From Paenibacillus sp. Soil766 (lineage in GTDB: Bacteria > Bacillota > Bacilli > Paenibacillales > NBRC-103111): a stretch of 64,000 nt of DNA. Numbering within the stretch: the stretch's first letter is position 1; every line of letters starts with the position of its first letter. Of this stretch, positions 18,145-26,900 are shown piece by piece. The stretch is taken from the NCBI RefSeq assembly GCF_001428105.1, contig NZ_LMSJ01000058.1:184513-248512 (forward strand), in the 5' to 3' direction. The translations under genes and the position numbers were made by a program. The notes beneath the pieces are model-generated. The model searched no databases. It was not told the DNA's origin and was given only the letters and a program-made list of their open reading frames with translations.

Positions 18145-19530
18145 TTAGATGTTCCATCCAGGCAAATACGCTTTCGTATTGTGCAGCATCTGATCGAATA
18201 GTACTTCAGCATCGTGGATATCGATCGTCACAAGCGGATCATTGATAAACGCTTGGAAGGCCAAGTCTTTGTCCTTCTGAAGAGCTGCCTTCAGAATAAG
18301 CTCTTGATTCATCGTATGCTGCAGAACCAGATTATTAACTGCCAACGGAAGCTCACCAGCGTACACCGGGCGCAAACTACTTGCAGAGAATACTGCATTC
18401 GTTTCAACAACTGCCCCCAGCGGAATTCCCTTCATTTGACCAACGTTAGGAACGTTAATATTAGTTACAAATTGCTCTAGTCCGATCAGACCTTTTAATT
18501 GTCTAACTTCTTCTTCGCCAGACGCTTTGAGCGGCAACTTCTCCTCGCCACTCAGCAGCTTCCCGTAAAACAGCTCCGTTGCAGCATGCTTCTCAACACG
18601 ACTTTGGACCGTCGTTAAGCCGAACTTCCAGGATCGCACCGTCTCTGGATCTTTCAAATACCAAGGAGGCATAAATTCTGCTAGATGGCGATCACCTGCC
18701 GCTGCTATAACACCGTAGCGCCGAAACAAATCAAACTTCACGCGGTTAGCCGCCGTATAGGTGTTCGCCACCCAAGCATCTTTGTTGTGTTCAAACCCGG
18801 ATTCATAATATGTATCAACAAATTTGCGATACATCGGAAGTAAATCCCTATTGTGATACGTCGCTTGATCGATCCAAGTAAAATGGTTAATCCCCAGCAC
18901 ATTCACCTTCACTTGATCGCGATGTACACCCTCAATTCCTTCCATATCGCGAAGCATGCGAATCAATAGCCCTTGCACACCAAAAATTTCATGGCAGCAG
19001 CCAATCGCTTTAATTTTGGGAAATACTTCGTAAAGTGTCCATGTGCAAAGTGTCATTGGGTTCGTATAATTAAACACCCAGGCATCAGGGCAATATCGTT
19101 CGATCGCTTGTGCAATTTCTACATACATCGGAATGGTGCGTAGTGCTCTAAGCAGTCCTCCAGGGCCTGTCGTATCACCGACCGCTTGGTAAATGCCGTA
19201 TTGTTCAGGCGCATGGACATCGGACGCCATTTCCTCGAAGGTGCCAGGAAGAATCGAGATAAAAACAAAATCGCAGCCATGCAGCGCCTCTTGCAGCGTC
19301 GGATACGCCTTGTACGTCCATTTCGATATCGTCTCTGGATAATCAGAAACTGAGTTACCTAATTTTTCATTATTTTTGGCTTTCCCATAGTCAAGATCAT
19401 ACAAGCGAATCGTTCCCGACAATTGACCATCCAGCGCCAAATCGGCAATCAGATTTTTAGCCCAATACATCGAACCGCCGCCAATATAAGCAATTTGAAT
19501 ATCGCTGACCTTTTCATGAGCAAATTTCAT
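18145..19530 (-). CDS. GH4 glycosidase, LplD-like (probable alpha-galacturonidase)
   Basis: This 461-residue GH4 enzyme would use NAD and a divalent metal to cleave by oxidation-elimination. The NAD-binding motif YIGGGS lies at 15-20, the metal motif CHEIFGVQ near 177-184, NYTNPM in the middle, and GINHFTW near 212-218. In GH4 the residues after CH track specificity; CHE[VI]F with GINHFTW is the pattern I associate with B. subtilis LplD, a galacturonidase, rather than with MelA (CHS). The Lpl-type permeases nearby support this. It is first in the operon running to 11330, with the shared upstream element at 19624. Confidence 0.85.
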   Translation of the reverse strand: MKFAHEKVSDIQIAYIGGGSMYWAKNLIADLALDGQLSGTIRLYDLDYGKAKNNEKLGNSVSDYPETISKWTYKAYPTLQEALHGCDFVFISILPGTFEEMASDVHAPEQYGIYQAVGDTTGPGGLLRALRTIPMYVEIAQAIERYCPDAWVFNYTNPMTLCTWTLYEVFPKIKAIGCCHEIFGVQGLLIRMLRDMEGIEGVHRDQVKVNVLGINHFTWIDQATYHNRDLLPMYRKFVDTYYESGFEHNKDAWVANTYTAANRVKFDLFRRYGVIAAAGDRHLAEFMPPWYLKDPETVRSWKFGLTTVQSRVEKHAATELFYGKLLSGEEKLPLKASGEEEVRQLKGLIGLEQFVTNINVPNVGQMKGIPLGAVVETNAVFSASSLRPVYAGELPLAVNNLVLQHTMNQELILKAALQKDKDLAFQAFINDPLVTIDIHDAEVLFDQMLHNTKAYLPGWNI

Positions 19531-19623
19531 GTTGCGCCTCCTCCATCATGTAGAACCGTCTTGCATTCGCTACAAGTATAGAAAACAAATCCATTTTAGA
19601 GGATGGCAAAAATTAAGTGGGGT

Positions 19624-19639
19624 TGTGATTTTTTACACT
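19624..19639 (-). promoter_or_regulatory. Candidate shared operator, copy upstream of the GH4 operon
   Basis: The plus strand reads TGTGATTTTTTACACT, the first 13 bases matching the consensus TGTGATTTTTTAYGAT. It lies 94 bp upstream of the GH4 start codon. Confidence 0.5.
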
Positions 19640-19654
19640 TTTCTCCCAAGCATA

Positions 19655-19691
19655 CTGAAAAACGCCAGCCCTCACTTGAGGACTGGCGTTT
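19655..19691 (-). terminator. Terminator downstream of the araM remnant
   Basis: A long stem (AAACGCCAG at 19660-19668 with CTGGCGTTT at 19683-19691, continuing inward) is followed on the minus strand by a short T tract (TTTTTC). It separates the araM remnant from the GH4 operon promoter. Confidence 0.75.
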
Positions 19692-19779
19692 ATATGAAGT
19701 ACATAAGAAAATTGAACAAATACAGTACCGATTTCATATAAAATAAGCGTATCTAGGTTCCCCTTCATTGCGCTTATGC

Positions 19780-20879
19780 TTACAGCAGCCGCTGTAAGCG
19801 CAAGATCGTAAACCGGTTGCGCACGAACAGCGCATCCTGCAGCGACGCCTCCACCAGCGCTGGCTCCACGCCGAGCTGGTCCGGCGTCGCCGGCCCTTGC
19901 ACCGCCGCGAGCCACGCAGCAAGCTGCTCAGGCGGCGGAACCGCGCGGGCGATGCTGGCTTCGGCCATGGCCCCGTAGGCCGCCCGGATGCGTTCCGCAT
20001 CCGTCTGCGCACTCGGGGCCTGCCCTTGCGCTAGGCGCGCAGCGGCCTCATCGGCCGTGAGCGGGAGCAGCGCCTGATAGCGCTGCGCCATGAGCACGGT
20101 CGCGACGCCGACCTTCGCGCCGTGCAGCAGCGCCCGGCGGCGCTGCTGCAGAAGCACCATCTCCCAATAATGGGAGAGATGGTGCTCAGCCCCTGAGGCC
20201 GGCCGCGAGTGGCCGACCAAGAGCATGGAGAGGCCGGATAGGAGCAGGCCTTCCATCAATCGACGCATGCCTTATGCTTGCCGAGCATGTCGCCGACGCC
20301 GGCAGCTATCATGGCTTGCGGCGCTGCTGCAAGTAGGCCCAAGTCAGCGAAGATCGCCTCAGGCGCTGAGCAAGGTATCGTCTTCTTGAAGCCACGGACG
20401 ATGAGCGGAGCGCCTACAGAGGCAAATCCGTCAACCGATGGTGCCGTCGGTACAGAAAGAAATGGCCGTTTCGTACGATGACTAACGAAACGCACGATGT
20501 CATGAATCGTTCCTGAGCCCACGGCGATCAACTCCTTCGACGTCAGTGATGTGTCTACCATCAATTGAACGATAGCTTGCTCGTCAGCTGCTACTTCCCC
20601 CATCTCATTCTCTCGAATGACACAAGTGTCTACCCTTCACCTGACCATCTTCTAACAGGGAGGCAGGGAGTGCAGCCTGTCACCAGCCACAGCGTACGTG
20701 TTCGCATCCGCAACAAGCGTTATTTCTTCATAGCCCGCTTCCCTTACATAATCAACTACTTCAGATAAAGCATCTCGTTCTATGACAATACGGCGAATCG
20801 GAATCTCATGCTTTTGCCCGCAGGCGCACGCAAACCTTTTACCCAACCATTCATTCAACAATTCACTCAAAACTCTCAT
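19780..20879 (-). pseudogene. araM: Decayed araM (sn-glycerol-1-phosphate dehydrogenase), frameshifted with an internal deletion
   Basis: Three reading-frame pieces align in order with AraM: 20879-20652 (N-terminal Rossmann part, ending early at GDRLHSLPPC), about 20627-20256 (IRENEMGEVAADEQ, VGSGTIHDIVRF, PTAPSVDGF, GVGDMLGKH) and 20268-19780 (RRLMEGLLLSGLSML, HSRPASGAEHH). Between the first two pieces the frame changes at least twice (about 20605-20660). Between GDMLGK and RLMEGLL about 45-50 residues are missing, including the Asp of the ADW metal site, and the frame shifts. The gene is therefore dead. The later part is markedly GC-rich compared with its neighbours. The intact enzyme makes G1P for an archaeal-type heptaprenylglyceryl lipid in B. 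subtilis. Confidence 0.88.
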
Positions 20880-20933
20880 CTCCTAACCTGTGCGTACAAG
20901 TTATTCTCCCACCTATTCTAGCGCAACCTATGC

Positions 20934-20939
20934 TATAAT
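20934..20939 (+). promoter_or_regulatory. Extended -10 element of the DUF2161 gene
   Basis: TGCTATAAT (TGn plus a consensus TATAAT) lies 52 bp upstream of the start codon. No clear -35 is seen, as is usual for extended -10 promoters. Confidence 0.6.
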
Positions 20940-20990
20940 AAAAGCCATTCTAACAGACTTTTTGCACGAAAAGAGGAGAAAGAAACCCTC

Positions 20991-21698
20991 ATGCCGATCC
21001 AGACCGAAACCGAGCTGTATGCACCGATTAAACACTTCTTCGAGCAGCGTGGCTATACCGTTCGTGGAGAAGTTAAGCACTGTGATTTAGTAGCAATTCG
21101 AGGCGATGAGCCTCCGGTTATCGTTGAATTAAAAAAGAGCCTTAATATCCCGCTCCTTGTACAAGGCATTGAACGGCTGCGGCTAACGCAAGACGTCTAT
21201 GTAGCCTTCGAGCTGCCTAACAAAGGAAAAGCCCCCCACCGTTTACAATGGGAGGATATTCGTCGACTTTGTCGCATGCTGGGGCTTGGCGTTTTGACAG
21301 TCCAATTCTACAAACGCAAACAGCCCACAGTTGATCTCGTCTGTGAGCCTACTCCTTATACATTACGCCCCAATAAAAGGGCTTCCGGAAAGCTAATGAC
21401 CGAGTTCCATGAGCGCAGCGGCGATTATAATGTCGGCGGCAGTTCTCAGCAGAAGTTAATGACCGCCTACCGTGAGAAATCGTTGCACTGCGCCTATTTG
21501 ATGCAGCAGCACGGTCCACTAAGTCCACGCAAACTGCGCGAGATGACCAGCAATATGAACGTGAGCTCACTTCTGCAGCAAAACTACTACCGTTGGTTCG
21601 TCCGACAAAGCCGAGGCATCTATCATCTTACACCCGGCGGCGAGAAAGCCTTAGTCGAGTATGCACACGTAGTGACAACTTTAAAGGGGTTAACCTGA
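20991..21698 (+). CDS. DUF2161 family, predicted PD-(D/E)xK phosphodiesterase
   Basis: The 235-residue cytoplasmic protein has an N-terminal nuclease-like core: a helix with Glu8, then HCDLVAIR with Asp32 and VIVELKK with Glu46 and Lys48, the D...ExK spacing of the PD-(D/E)xK fold. The C-terminal half (about 155-225) looks like a winged-helix segment (HGPLSPRKLREM, YHLTPGGEKALVEY). The ribosome site is AGAGGAG. It faces the flavoprotein gene at 22049 convergently, with the second hairpin array starting directly at its stop codon. The biological role of the family is not known to me; a DNA-related function is inferred from the fold. Confidence 0.8.
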   Translation: MPIQTETELYAPIKHFFEQRGYTVRGEVKHCDLVAIRGDEPPVIVELKKSLNIPLLVQGIERLRLTQDVYVAFELPNKGKAPHRLQWEDIRRLCRMLGLGVLTVQFYKRKQPTVDLVCEPTPYTLRPNKRASGKLMTEFHERSGDYNVGGSSQQKLMTAYREKSLHCAYLMQQHGPLSPRKLREMTSNMNVSSLLQQNYYRWFVRQSRGIYHLTPGGEKALVEYAHVVTTLKGLT

Positions 21699-21992
21699 GA
21701 TAGTCGATTTTTTCGACTATCTCTTGTTTTAGACCCCGATTCCACGCGTGATAGTCGATTTTCCCGACTATCTCCTTGCTATAGAACTCGTTTCCACGTG
21801 TGATAGTCGATTTTTTCGACTATCTCCTTGCTTTAGACCCCGATTCCATGCGTGATAGTCGATTTTTTCGACTATCTCCTTGCTTTGGGCCTCGTTTCCA
21901 CGCGTGATAGTCGATTTTCTCGACTATCTCCTTGCTTTAGACCTTGCTTTAGACCCCGTTTCCACGCGTGATAGTCGATATTTTCCACTATC
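21699..21992. repeat. Tandem array of six hairpins, period about 52 bp
   Basis: The inverted repeat GATAGTCGA / TCGACTATC around a 5-nt T-rich loop starts at 21699, 21750, 21802, 21854, 21906 and 21970 (steps 51, 52, 52, 52, 64). Between hairpins is a conserved link (CTCCTTGCTTTAGACCCCG, then TTCCACGCGT). Copies 2 and 6 each carry one change in the stem; the last step is longer because a short part of the link (CTTGCTTTAGACC) is duplicated. The array lies between convergent genes and its first hairpin, followed by TCTCTTGTTTT, could terminate the DUF2161 gene. It shares its period, but not its sequence, with the array at 283-663. Confidence 0.95.
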
Positions 21993-22048
21993 TCCTGCAA
22001 TGGACCTCAATTCAAGCGAAGCACTTACTTTTTCAGCGGGATGCCTTC

Positions 22049-23000
22049 CTAAGACCTTATCACAACCAGATGCACATTCGCCTCTTCATTCATTCTTAGC
22101 AGCGCCTTGTTGATCCAAATGGCCGCCTGTGAACCTTCGCCCATCGCGATCGTCACTTGCTCCGCATGAACGCCAACATCACCAGCCGCCCAGACGAACG
22201 GAACACTCGTCATTTTACTGCGAGGATCGGTCATCACATGCCGATTCTCCATGCGTTCTGCACCCAACTGACGAGCCAGATCCGATTTCACTTCATTCCC
22301 CCCGAAAGCAATAAAGCCTCGTTCCGCTTCTAGGCGACTGCCATCTCGAAGCACCACTCCCTTGAATTGACCCGGTGAATCGACTACAATTTCTGCAAGA
22401 TCTTCTGTTATATAGGTAATGCCTTTGTTCTTCATTTCCATAAGAAGCTCACTCTTCACAGCTCGATGTTGGTGATTCACATACGTCATGTGTTCGGTTC
22501 GATGACGAAGCTTAATAGCCATAGCTGCCCCTGCATCACCTGAGCCCATCACTAGCGTATGTCGATCCTTGATCTCATAGCCGTCGCAATCGGGACACAC
22601 GTATACGGTTAAGCCCAAACATTCTTTGAGGTTCGGGAGTTCAGGCATCCGATCCATTAAACCTGTTGCCAGCAGAAGCGTCCTCGCTTCATAGCCTCGG
22701 CCACTTTTGCCCCATAGCTCGAAGCCATCACCGATTCTTTCTTTGGCGACAGCCTGCACAATTTCATCTTGAACAAAAGCAACCCCTAATCGCTCAGCTT
22801 GCAGCCTGCCTAATCGTCGCAGCTCTTCCCCCGATATTCCATCTGGCCAACCTAGAATATTATGATAGCTCTTGCATAGGGTAGAACGGCCGTAACCTGC
22901 GTCAACCACAAGTACCTTATGTTCATATCTACCTAATTGTATCGCCGCTTGAAGCCCTGCAATGCCTCCTCCGACGATCAGAATATCTACTTTCTCCATT
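22049..23000 (-). CDS. Thioredoxin-reductase-like FAD/NAD(P) oxidoreductase
   Basis: The 316-residue cytoplasmic flavoprotein has the FAD-binding Rossmann motif GGGIAG near residues 10-15, an ATG motif (LLLATGLMD), the redox pair in VCPDCDGYE (CxxC), a second dinucleotide site (VMGSGDAGAAM) and a C-terminal FAD motif (WAAGDVG). CPDC replaces the CA[TV]C of true thioredoxin reductases, so it belongs to the TrxR-like group whose partner is unknown. The start MEKVD at 23000 follows AGAGGGG. No thioredoxin gene is adjacent. It stands alone between the hairpin array and an MFS gene. Confidence 0.88.
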
Positions 23001-23084
23001 TGCACAATGCCCCTCTTCTCCAATTCACTACCTTCTAGGATAACCGAATTCTGGCACAATCATCCTTTTAGAGGTTGTTAAAGA

Positions 23085-23120
23085 AAAACGTCTACGCCGT
23101 CCTTCTTATACGGTAGCGTT
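23085..23120 (-). terminator. Probable terminator of the MFS gene at 23237
   Basis: An imperfect hairpin with arms AAACGCTACCGT and ACGGCGTAGACGTTT is followed on the minus strand by TTTTTC. It lies about 115 bp after the MFS stop; the stem has bulges. Confidence 0.5.
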
Positions 23121-23236
23121 TCACAAGAAATATAACCTTGTACCGGCTATTCGAATGGGAAAAGGACAATAGCAACTGCCTACACTGGGTGTTTTTGAAT
23201 TCCCAGACTAGACTGGCGTGTGCTGAACGAGCATGC

Positions 23237-24469
23237 CTATCGATTCTTGATCGACCAGATCAAGCCAAATTGCGTCAAAGCGGCAAACAGCAGGATCCAT
23301 GGAATAAGTCCGCTATCCAAATCGCTGCCAAAGGTAATGAGCGCAAGAATGGAAATAACCCGCCCCACATTTAAGAAAAATTCCCGAACGACTACGCTTT
23401 CGACCTTTAATTCCCCCTTAAGAGGAAGTCTCGCAATGAGGCTATAATAGTAACCCGTCATGGTATTCCCTTGCAGCGGAGCAAAGATGGAGTACAGAAT
23501 CATAAAGCCGACCACAGACCACACATTTAAACTTCCTATAATACAAGTGACCCCAACGAGGTAACCCGCTGTCGAAATGGTCAAATACATCCTTGCCCTG
23601 CCCGCGTTCGCGTACTTTGAAATAAAGATCCCCATGACGATACTTAAACTCGAATAAAGGACACCAAGATAGCCGACCAAATCTTCCCGCGGCAGTACTT
23701 TGAATAAGAGAATGTTTGGTAGAAACAACATCGTACCTTGGAGCAAGCCCATACCAAAGAAGCCAAGCAGCGCTTTCGACCACTCTTGCTTTTTCTTCAT
23801 AATAAGTCCTGTGTATTTCAAATAATACACACGATGATGCCCGCCTGACGCCTTAATTTTCATAGAAATGATCGCGGCCAACAGGAACATGAAGAAAGCA
23901 ATGGAGAAGACGATGGTATATCCGCTTAAGCCTTCTTTCAACCGAATGATGAAACCAGCAAGTGCTGGTCCTGCAAGCGTAGCCGCCGTGAAGAACATCA
24001 TATTGAAAGCGAGATACCGAATCCGATTCTGCTCCGTCGACACATCATACATCAGTGTTAAATAGCCCACCCAGTAGAAAGCGCCAGCTAATCCATTAAA
24101 TATGGCAAAAAGCACATAATAATCGACCAACCGCTCCCCAGCAATGCTCACACTTAAATAGAAGAGACCAATCAGTACGATACCTAGACGGTACGCTACC
24201 ATACGATCCTTCTTCTTAATCATATACCCGCCAATGGCGAACCCTATTGGTGTTAGGATGTACACGATCATGCTGTAGGTTCCATTCACGACAACACTAT
24301 GCGTTAACCGCCACAAATATAAATTGAGAAACACCCCTGACATGGAAGCACCAAATTGAAAAATGGAATGAATAAGTAAAGAAATGACAGCTTCGCGTGA
24401 CAATCTTTTCTCACGTGGCATGGTGATATTCCCTGTACCCCGCAGCCAAGCTCTAATAGTAAAATTCAT
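23237..24469 (-). CDS. Major facilitator superfamily transporter
   Basis: About 410 residues with twelve hydrophobic segments and a basic loop after helix 2 (GGYMIKKKDRMVAYR) in the place of the MFS motif A. A large cytoplasmic stretch (KASGGHHRVYYLKYTGLIMKKKQEW) splits the two halves. The start at 24469 follows GGGGGTTTACC. It lies downstream of the ABC transporter operon but is separated from it by a strong terminator at 24525, so it is probably expressed apart. Substrate unknown. Confidence 0.85.
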   Translation of the reverse strand: MNFTIRAWLRGTGNITMPREKRLSREAVISLLIHSIFQFGASMSGVFLNLYLWRLTHSVVVNGTYSMIVYILTPIGFAIGGYMIKKKDRMVAYRLGIVLIGLFYLSVSIAGERLVDYYVLFAIFNGLAGAFYWVGYLTLMYDVSTEQNRIRYLAFNMMFFTAATLAGPALAGFIIRLKEGLSGYTIVFSIAFFMFLLAAIISMKIKASGGHHRVYYLKYTGLIMKKKQEWSKALLGFFGMGLLQGTMLFLPNILLFKVLPREDLVGYLGVLYSSLSIVMGIFISKYANAGRARMYLTISTAGYLVGVTCIIGSLNVWSVVGFMILYSIFAPLQGNTMTGYYYSLIARLPLKGELKVESVVVREFFLNVGRVISILALITFGSDLDSGLIPWILLFAALTQFGLIWSIKNR

Positions 24470-24524
24470 GGTAAACCCCCAGTCCTCTTCATTGTAACAG
24501 CCATTGCCACATCTGTTAAACAGC

Positions 24525-24553
24525 AAAAAGCCTCAGCATTGGCGCTGAGGCTT
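24525..24553 (-). terminator. Intrinsic terminator of the sugar-binding protein gene
   Basis: On the minus strand a perfect 10-bp stem (AAGCCTCAGC / GCTGAGGCTT) with a 6-nt loop runs into a T tract (TTTTTG), 21 bp after the stop codon. Confidence 0.9.
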
Positions 24554-24573
24554 GATGTACGTCTAGATTCGGG

Positions 24574-25896
24574 TTACTTCTTAAGGCTATCCCATGTTTT
24601 CTGGAATTCTTCCAACATTTGATCCTTTGTATACTTCTTAGCAACATAACCTTGCATGATATCGCCGAATTTCTTACTGGATGCTTCTCCACCTGGGAAT
24701 TTGAACCAGTTCCAGCTCAATGTTTTGCCAGCTTTGCTGTAAGCGATAATGTCTGCTGCTAATGGTCCAAGTACTTTCTCGTCAGCAGGAATGGATTTGA
24801 AAGCAGGGATAAACTTGAATTCGTCTGTGATATATTTCTTACCGATATCGGAGCTAACCATCCAGTTCAAGAATTTCTTAGCTTCGTCTTTAACTGCCGA
24901 GTTTTTGTTGATAACCCAGTTATTCGGTACGCCTACGAACAATTTATCGTTCGCTGTAGCATCATCACTGATCGGCATTGGCAAGAAGCCAATTTTGATA
25001 TCAGGGTTTGTTTTTGTAATTTGAACTTGTGTCCAGTTACCTTGTTGCGTCATAGCTGCTTTACCCGTTGCGAAATCCGTTACTTGAGTATTGTAGTCGG
25101 TTTGCAGAGGGTTTTTGTTGCCATATTGCAATTGCAGGTCGAACAATTTCGCCCATTGGTTGAACACTTCGTTACCTGTAATCTTCGCTGTACCTTTGTT
25201 CAAGCCATCGATGAAAGCATTCGGATCCTTCTGATAAGCAAATGGAAGGTTCACGAAATGGTTTCCAAGTACCCACCACTCGGCATATCCTGTTTCAAAA
25301 GGAGTGATTCCCGCATCTTTCAATTTTTTAGCCGCTGCTTCTAATTGAGAGAACGTTTTTGGAAGCTCTGTGATGCCCGCTTTGGCAAACAGATCTTTAT
25401 TGTATTGGAAGCCATATCCTTCAAGATTAAGTGGTTGACCGTATAGCTTTCCACCCTTCGTCATTGGCTCTTTCGCAACATCAACAAGATCTTTTACCCA
25501 TGGTTGATCGGATAGATCTTCCAAGTTATCGATCCATTTATCTAGGTCTGTGAAACCACCGTTGTTGAAGATATCCGGTTTGTCACCTGCGTTAAACTTC
25601 GCAAGTAGCGCTGCACCGTAGTCAGCTCCACCGCCGACAGTGTCGACTTGAATTTTGACATTCGGATTCAGCTTCTGATATTCTTGCACCATTTTACCAA
25701 GCTGATCTGCGATCTCAACTTTGAATTGGAAGATTTTAATGGTAACTGGCTTGCCGCTAGCAGCAGGCGTTGTTGTCGCTGTTGATGCACCTGTAGTTGG
25801 AGCAGGACTTGCTGTCTCTTCTTTTTTCCCGCAACCAGCTGCTAGTACGGATAAGGATAATACTGCTGCCACTGAAACCATTGTTAATTTTTTCAT
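24574..25896 (-). CDS. Sugar ABC transporter solute-binding lipoprotein (family 1)
   Basis: The 440-residue protein has a lipoprotein signal ending in the lipobox LAAGC at about residue 22 and a Thr/Ala/Pro-rich linker, then a bilobed sugar-binding fold (FQFKVEIADQLGKMVQEYQK, GKAAMTQQGNWTQ, FLNWMVSSD), as in MsmE-like proteins. It catches an oligosaccharide outside the membrane and passes it to the permeases encoded just upstream (26064 and 26900). A 167-bp gap with a candidate -10 at 25983 separates it from them, so the highly needed binding protein may have an extra promoter. Substrate unknown. Confidence 0.93.
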   Translation of the reverse strand: MKKLTMVSVAAVLSLSVLAAGCGKKEETASPAPTTGASTATTTPAASGKPVTIKIFQFKVEIADQLGKMVQEYQKLNPNVKIQVDTVGGGADYGAALLAKFNAGDKPDIFNNGGFTDLDKWIDNLEDLSDQPWVKDLVDVAKEPMTKGGKLYGQPLNLEGYGFQYNKDLFAKAGITELPKTFSQLEAAAKKLKDAGITPFETGYAEWWVLGNHFVNLPFAYQKDPNAFIDGLNKGTAKITGNEVFNQWAKLFDLQLQYGNKNPLQTDYNTQVTDFATGKAAMTQQGNWTQVQITKTNPDIKIGFLPMPISDDATANDKLFVGVPNNWVINKNSAVKDEAKKFLNWMVSSDIGKKYITDEFKFIPAFKSIPADEKVLGPLAADIIAYSKAGKTLSWNWFKFPGGEASSKKFGDIMQGYVAKKYTKDQMLEEFQKTWDSLKK

Positions 25897-25982
25897 GTAG
25901 GTAATGCCTCCCTTTATCTTGTATCCTCATTTGAACTCGCTTACTTGATCTTGCCTTGCTTGCTTACTTCCTTACATGACTT

Positions 25983-25988
25983 ATTGTA
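25983..25988 (-). promoter_or_regulatory. Candidate -10 element of the sugar-binding protein gene
   Basis: The minus strand reads TACAAT within TTTACAATAAGTCA (25977-25990), the same 14-mer as upstream of the SLH gene. It lies about 87 bp upstream of the start codon. Confidence 0.4.
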
Positions 25989-26063
25989 AACACTTACATC
26001 CTGGCTTAACACCGAGTATATTGAACATAAAGGTGGAATATCTTGCACATATTTGCAATTATG

Positions 26064-26900
26064 TCACCCTTTTACTGAACCCGCCGTAATCCCTTCTACA
26101 ATGTGCTTCTGCAAGAATAAGAAGAAAATGACGATCGGCAATACGCTGAGTGTTAACCCTGCAAGAGCTAAATCCCACTGCTTCGTATATTGTCCAAAGA
26201 ACGAGAAGGTGGCTAGCGGAATGGTCCGCAGCTCTGGATTGCCTAGGACAAGAGATGGAAGTAGATAATCATTCCAAATCCATAAGCTGTTCAAAATGAT
26301 GATGGTAATCGACATTGGCTTGAGCAGTGGAAATACAATTTTCCAAAACACGCCGTATGCTGAGCTGCCATCTACTTTGGCTGACTCCTCAATTTCCAGT
26401 GGAATCGATTTGATGAAGCCATGATACAAGAACACATTTAAGGAAACGCCAAATCCATAATAACAGGCAACCAATCCTAGCTTACTATCCATAAAGCCCA
26501 CTTGGCTTGCTACACGAACAAGCGGAATCATGATCGACTGGAATGGAATAACCATGGCAGCCACGAATGCTAAGAAAACAAGATTATTGAATTTACTTGC
26601 TTTTCTCACCATGCGATATGCCGCCATTGAGGAAATGACCACAAGCCCTACATTAGCCAAAACGGTAATGAATAAGGAGTTGAAGAACGCCTTCGGGAAC
26701 TTCATAATGCTCCACACTTTGGTGTAATTATCTAGATAGAGTGAGCTTGGCAGTTTCGCCGTATTCGCTGCTAATTCAGGAAATGTCTTTAATGAATTCG
26801 CAATGACAAAGTAGAACGGAATCAAGAACAGTAACGCAACTAGAATGCCCAGAACTTCAAGGGCGAATAATCGTCCTGTATACTTTTTCACAGTAGCCAT
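26064..26900 (-). CDS. Sugar ABC transporter permease, MalG/MsmG type
   Basis: The 278-residue membrane protein has six hydrophobic segments, an EAA-like loop (EIEESAKVDGSSAYGVFW) and the C-terminal ending QKHIVEGITAGSVKG typical of MalG-type permeases. Its ATG overlaps the upstream permease stop (TAATG), and AAGGAGG lies just before, so the two are translated together. With the binding protein at 24574 it forms one importer; the ATPase is not encoded here. Confidence 0.92.
   Translation of the reverse strand: MATVKKYTGRLFALEVLGILVALLFLIPFYFVIANSLKTFPELAANTAKLPSSLYLDNYTKVWSIMKFPKAFFNSLFITVLANVGLVVISSMAAYRMVRKASKFNNLVFLAFVAAMVIPFQSIMIPLVRVASQVGFMDSKLGLVACYYGFGVSLNVFLYHGFIKSIPLEIEESAKVDGSSAYGVFWKIVFPLLKPMSITIIILNSLWIWNDYLLPSLVLGNPELRTIPLATFSFFGQYTKQWDLALAGLTLSVLPIVIFFLFLQKHIVEGITAGSVKG

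Noticed and set aside
20991..21698. Restriction enzyme of a restriction-modification system
   Set aside because: The PD-(D/E)xK-like core fits DUF2161, and no methyltransferase gene is adjacent.
21699..21992. CRISPR array or set of transposon ends
   Set aside because: Linkers are conserved rather than unique, no transposase is near, and the units are head-to-tail.
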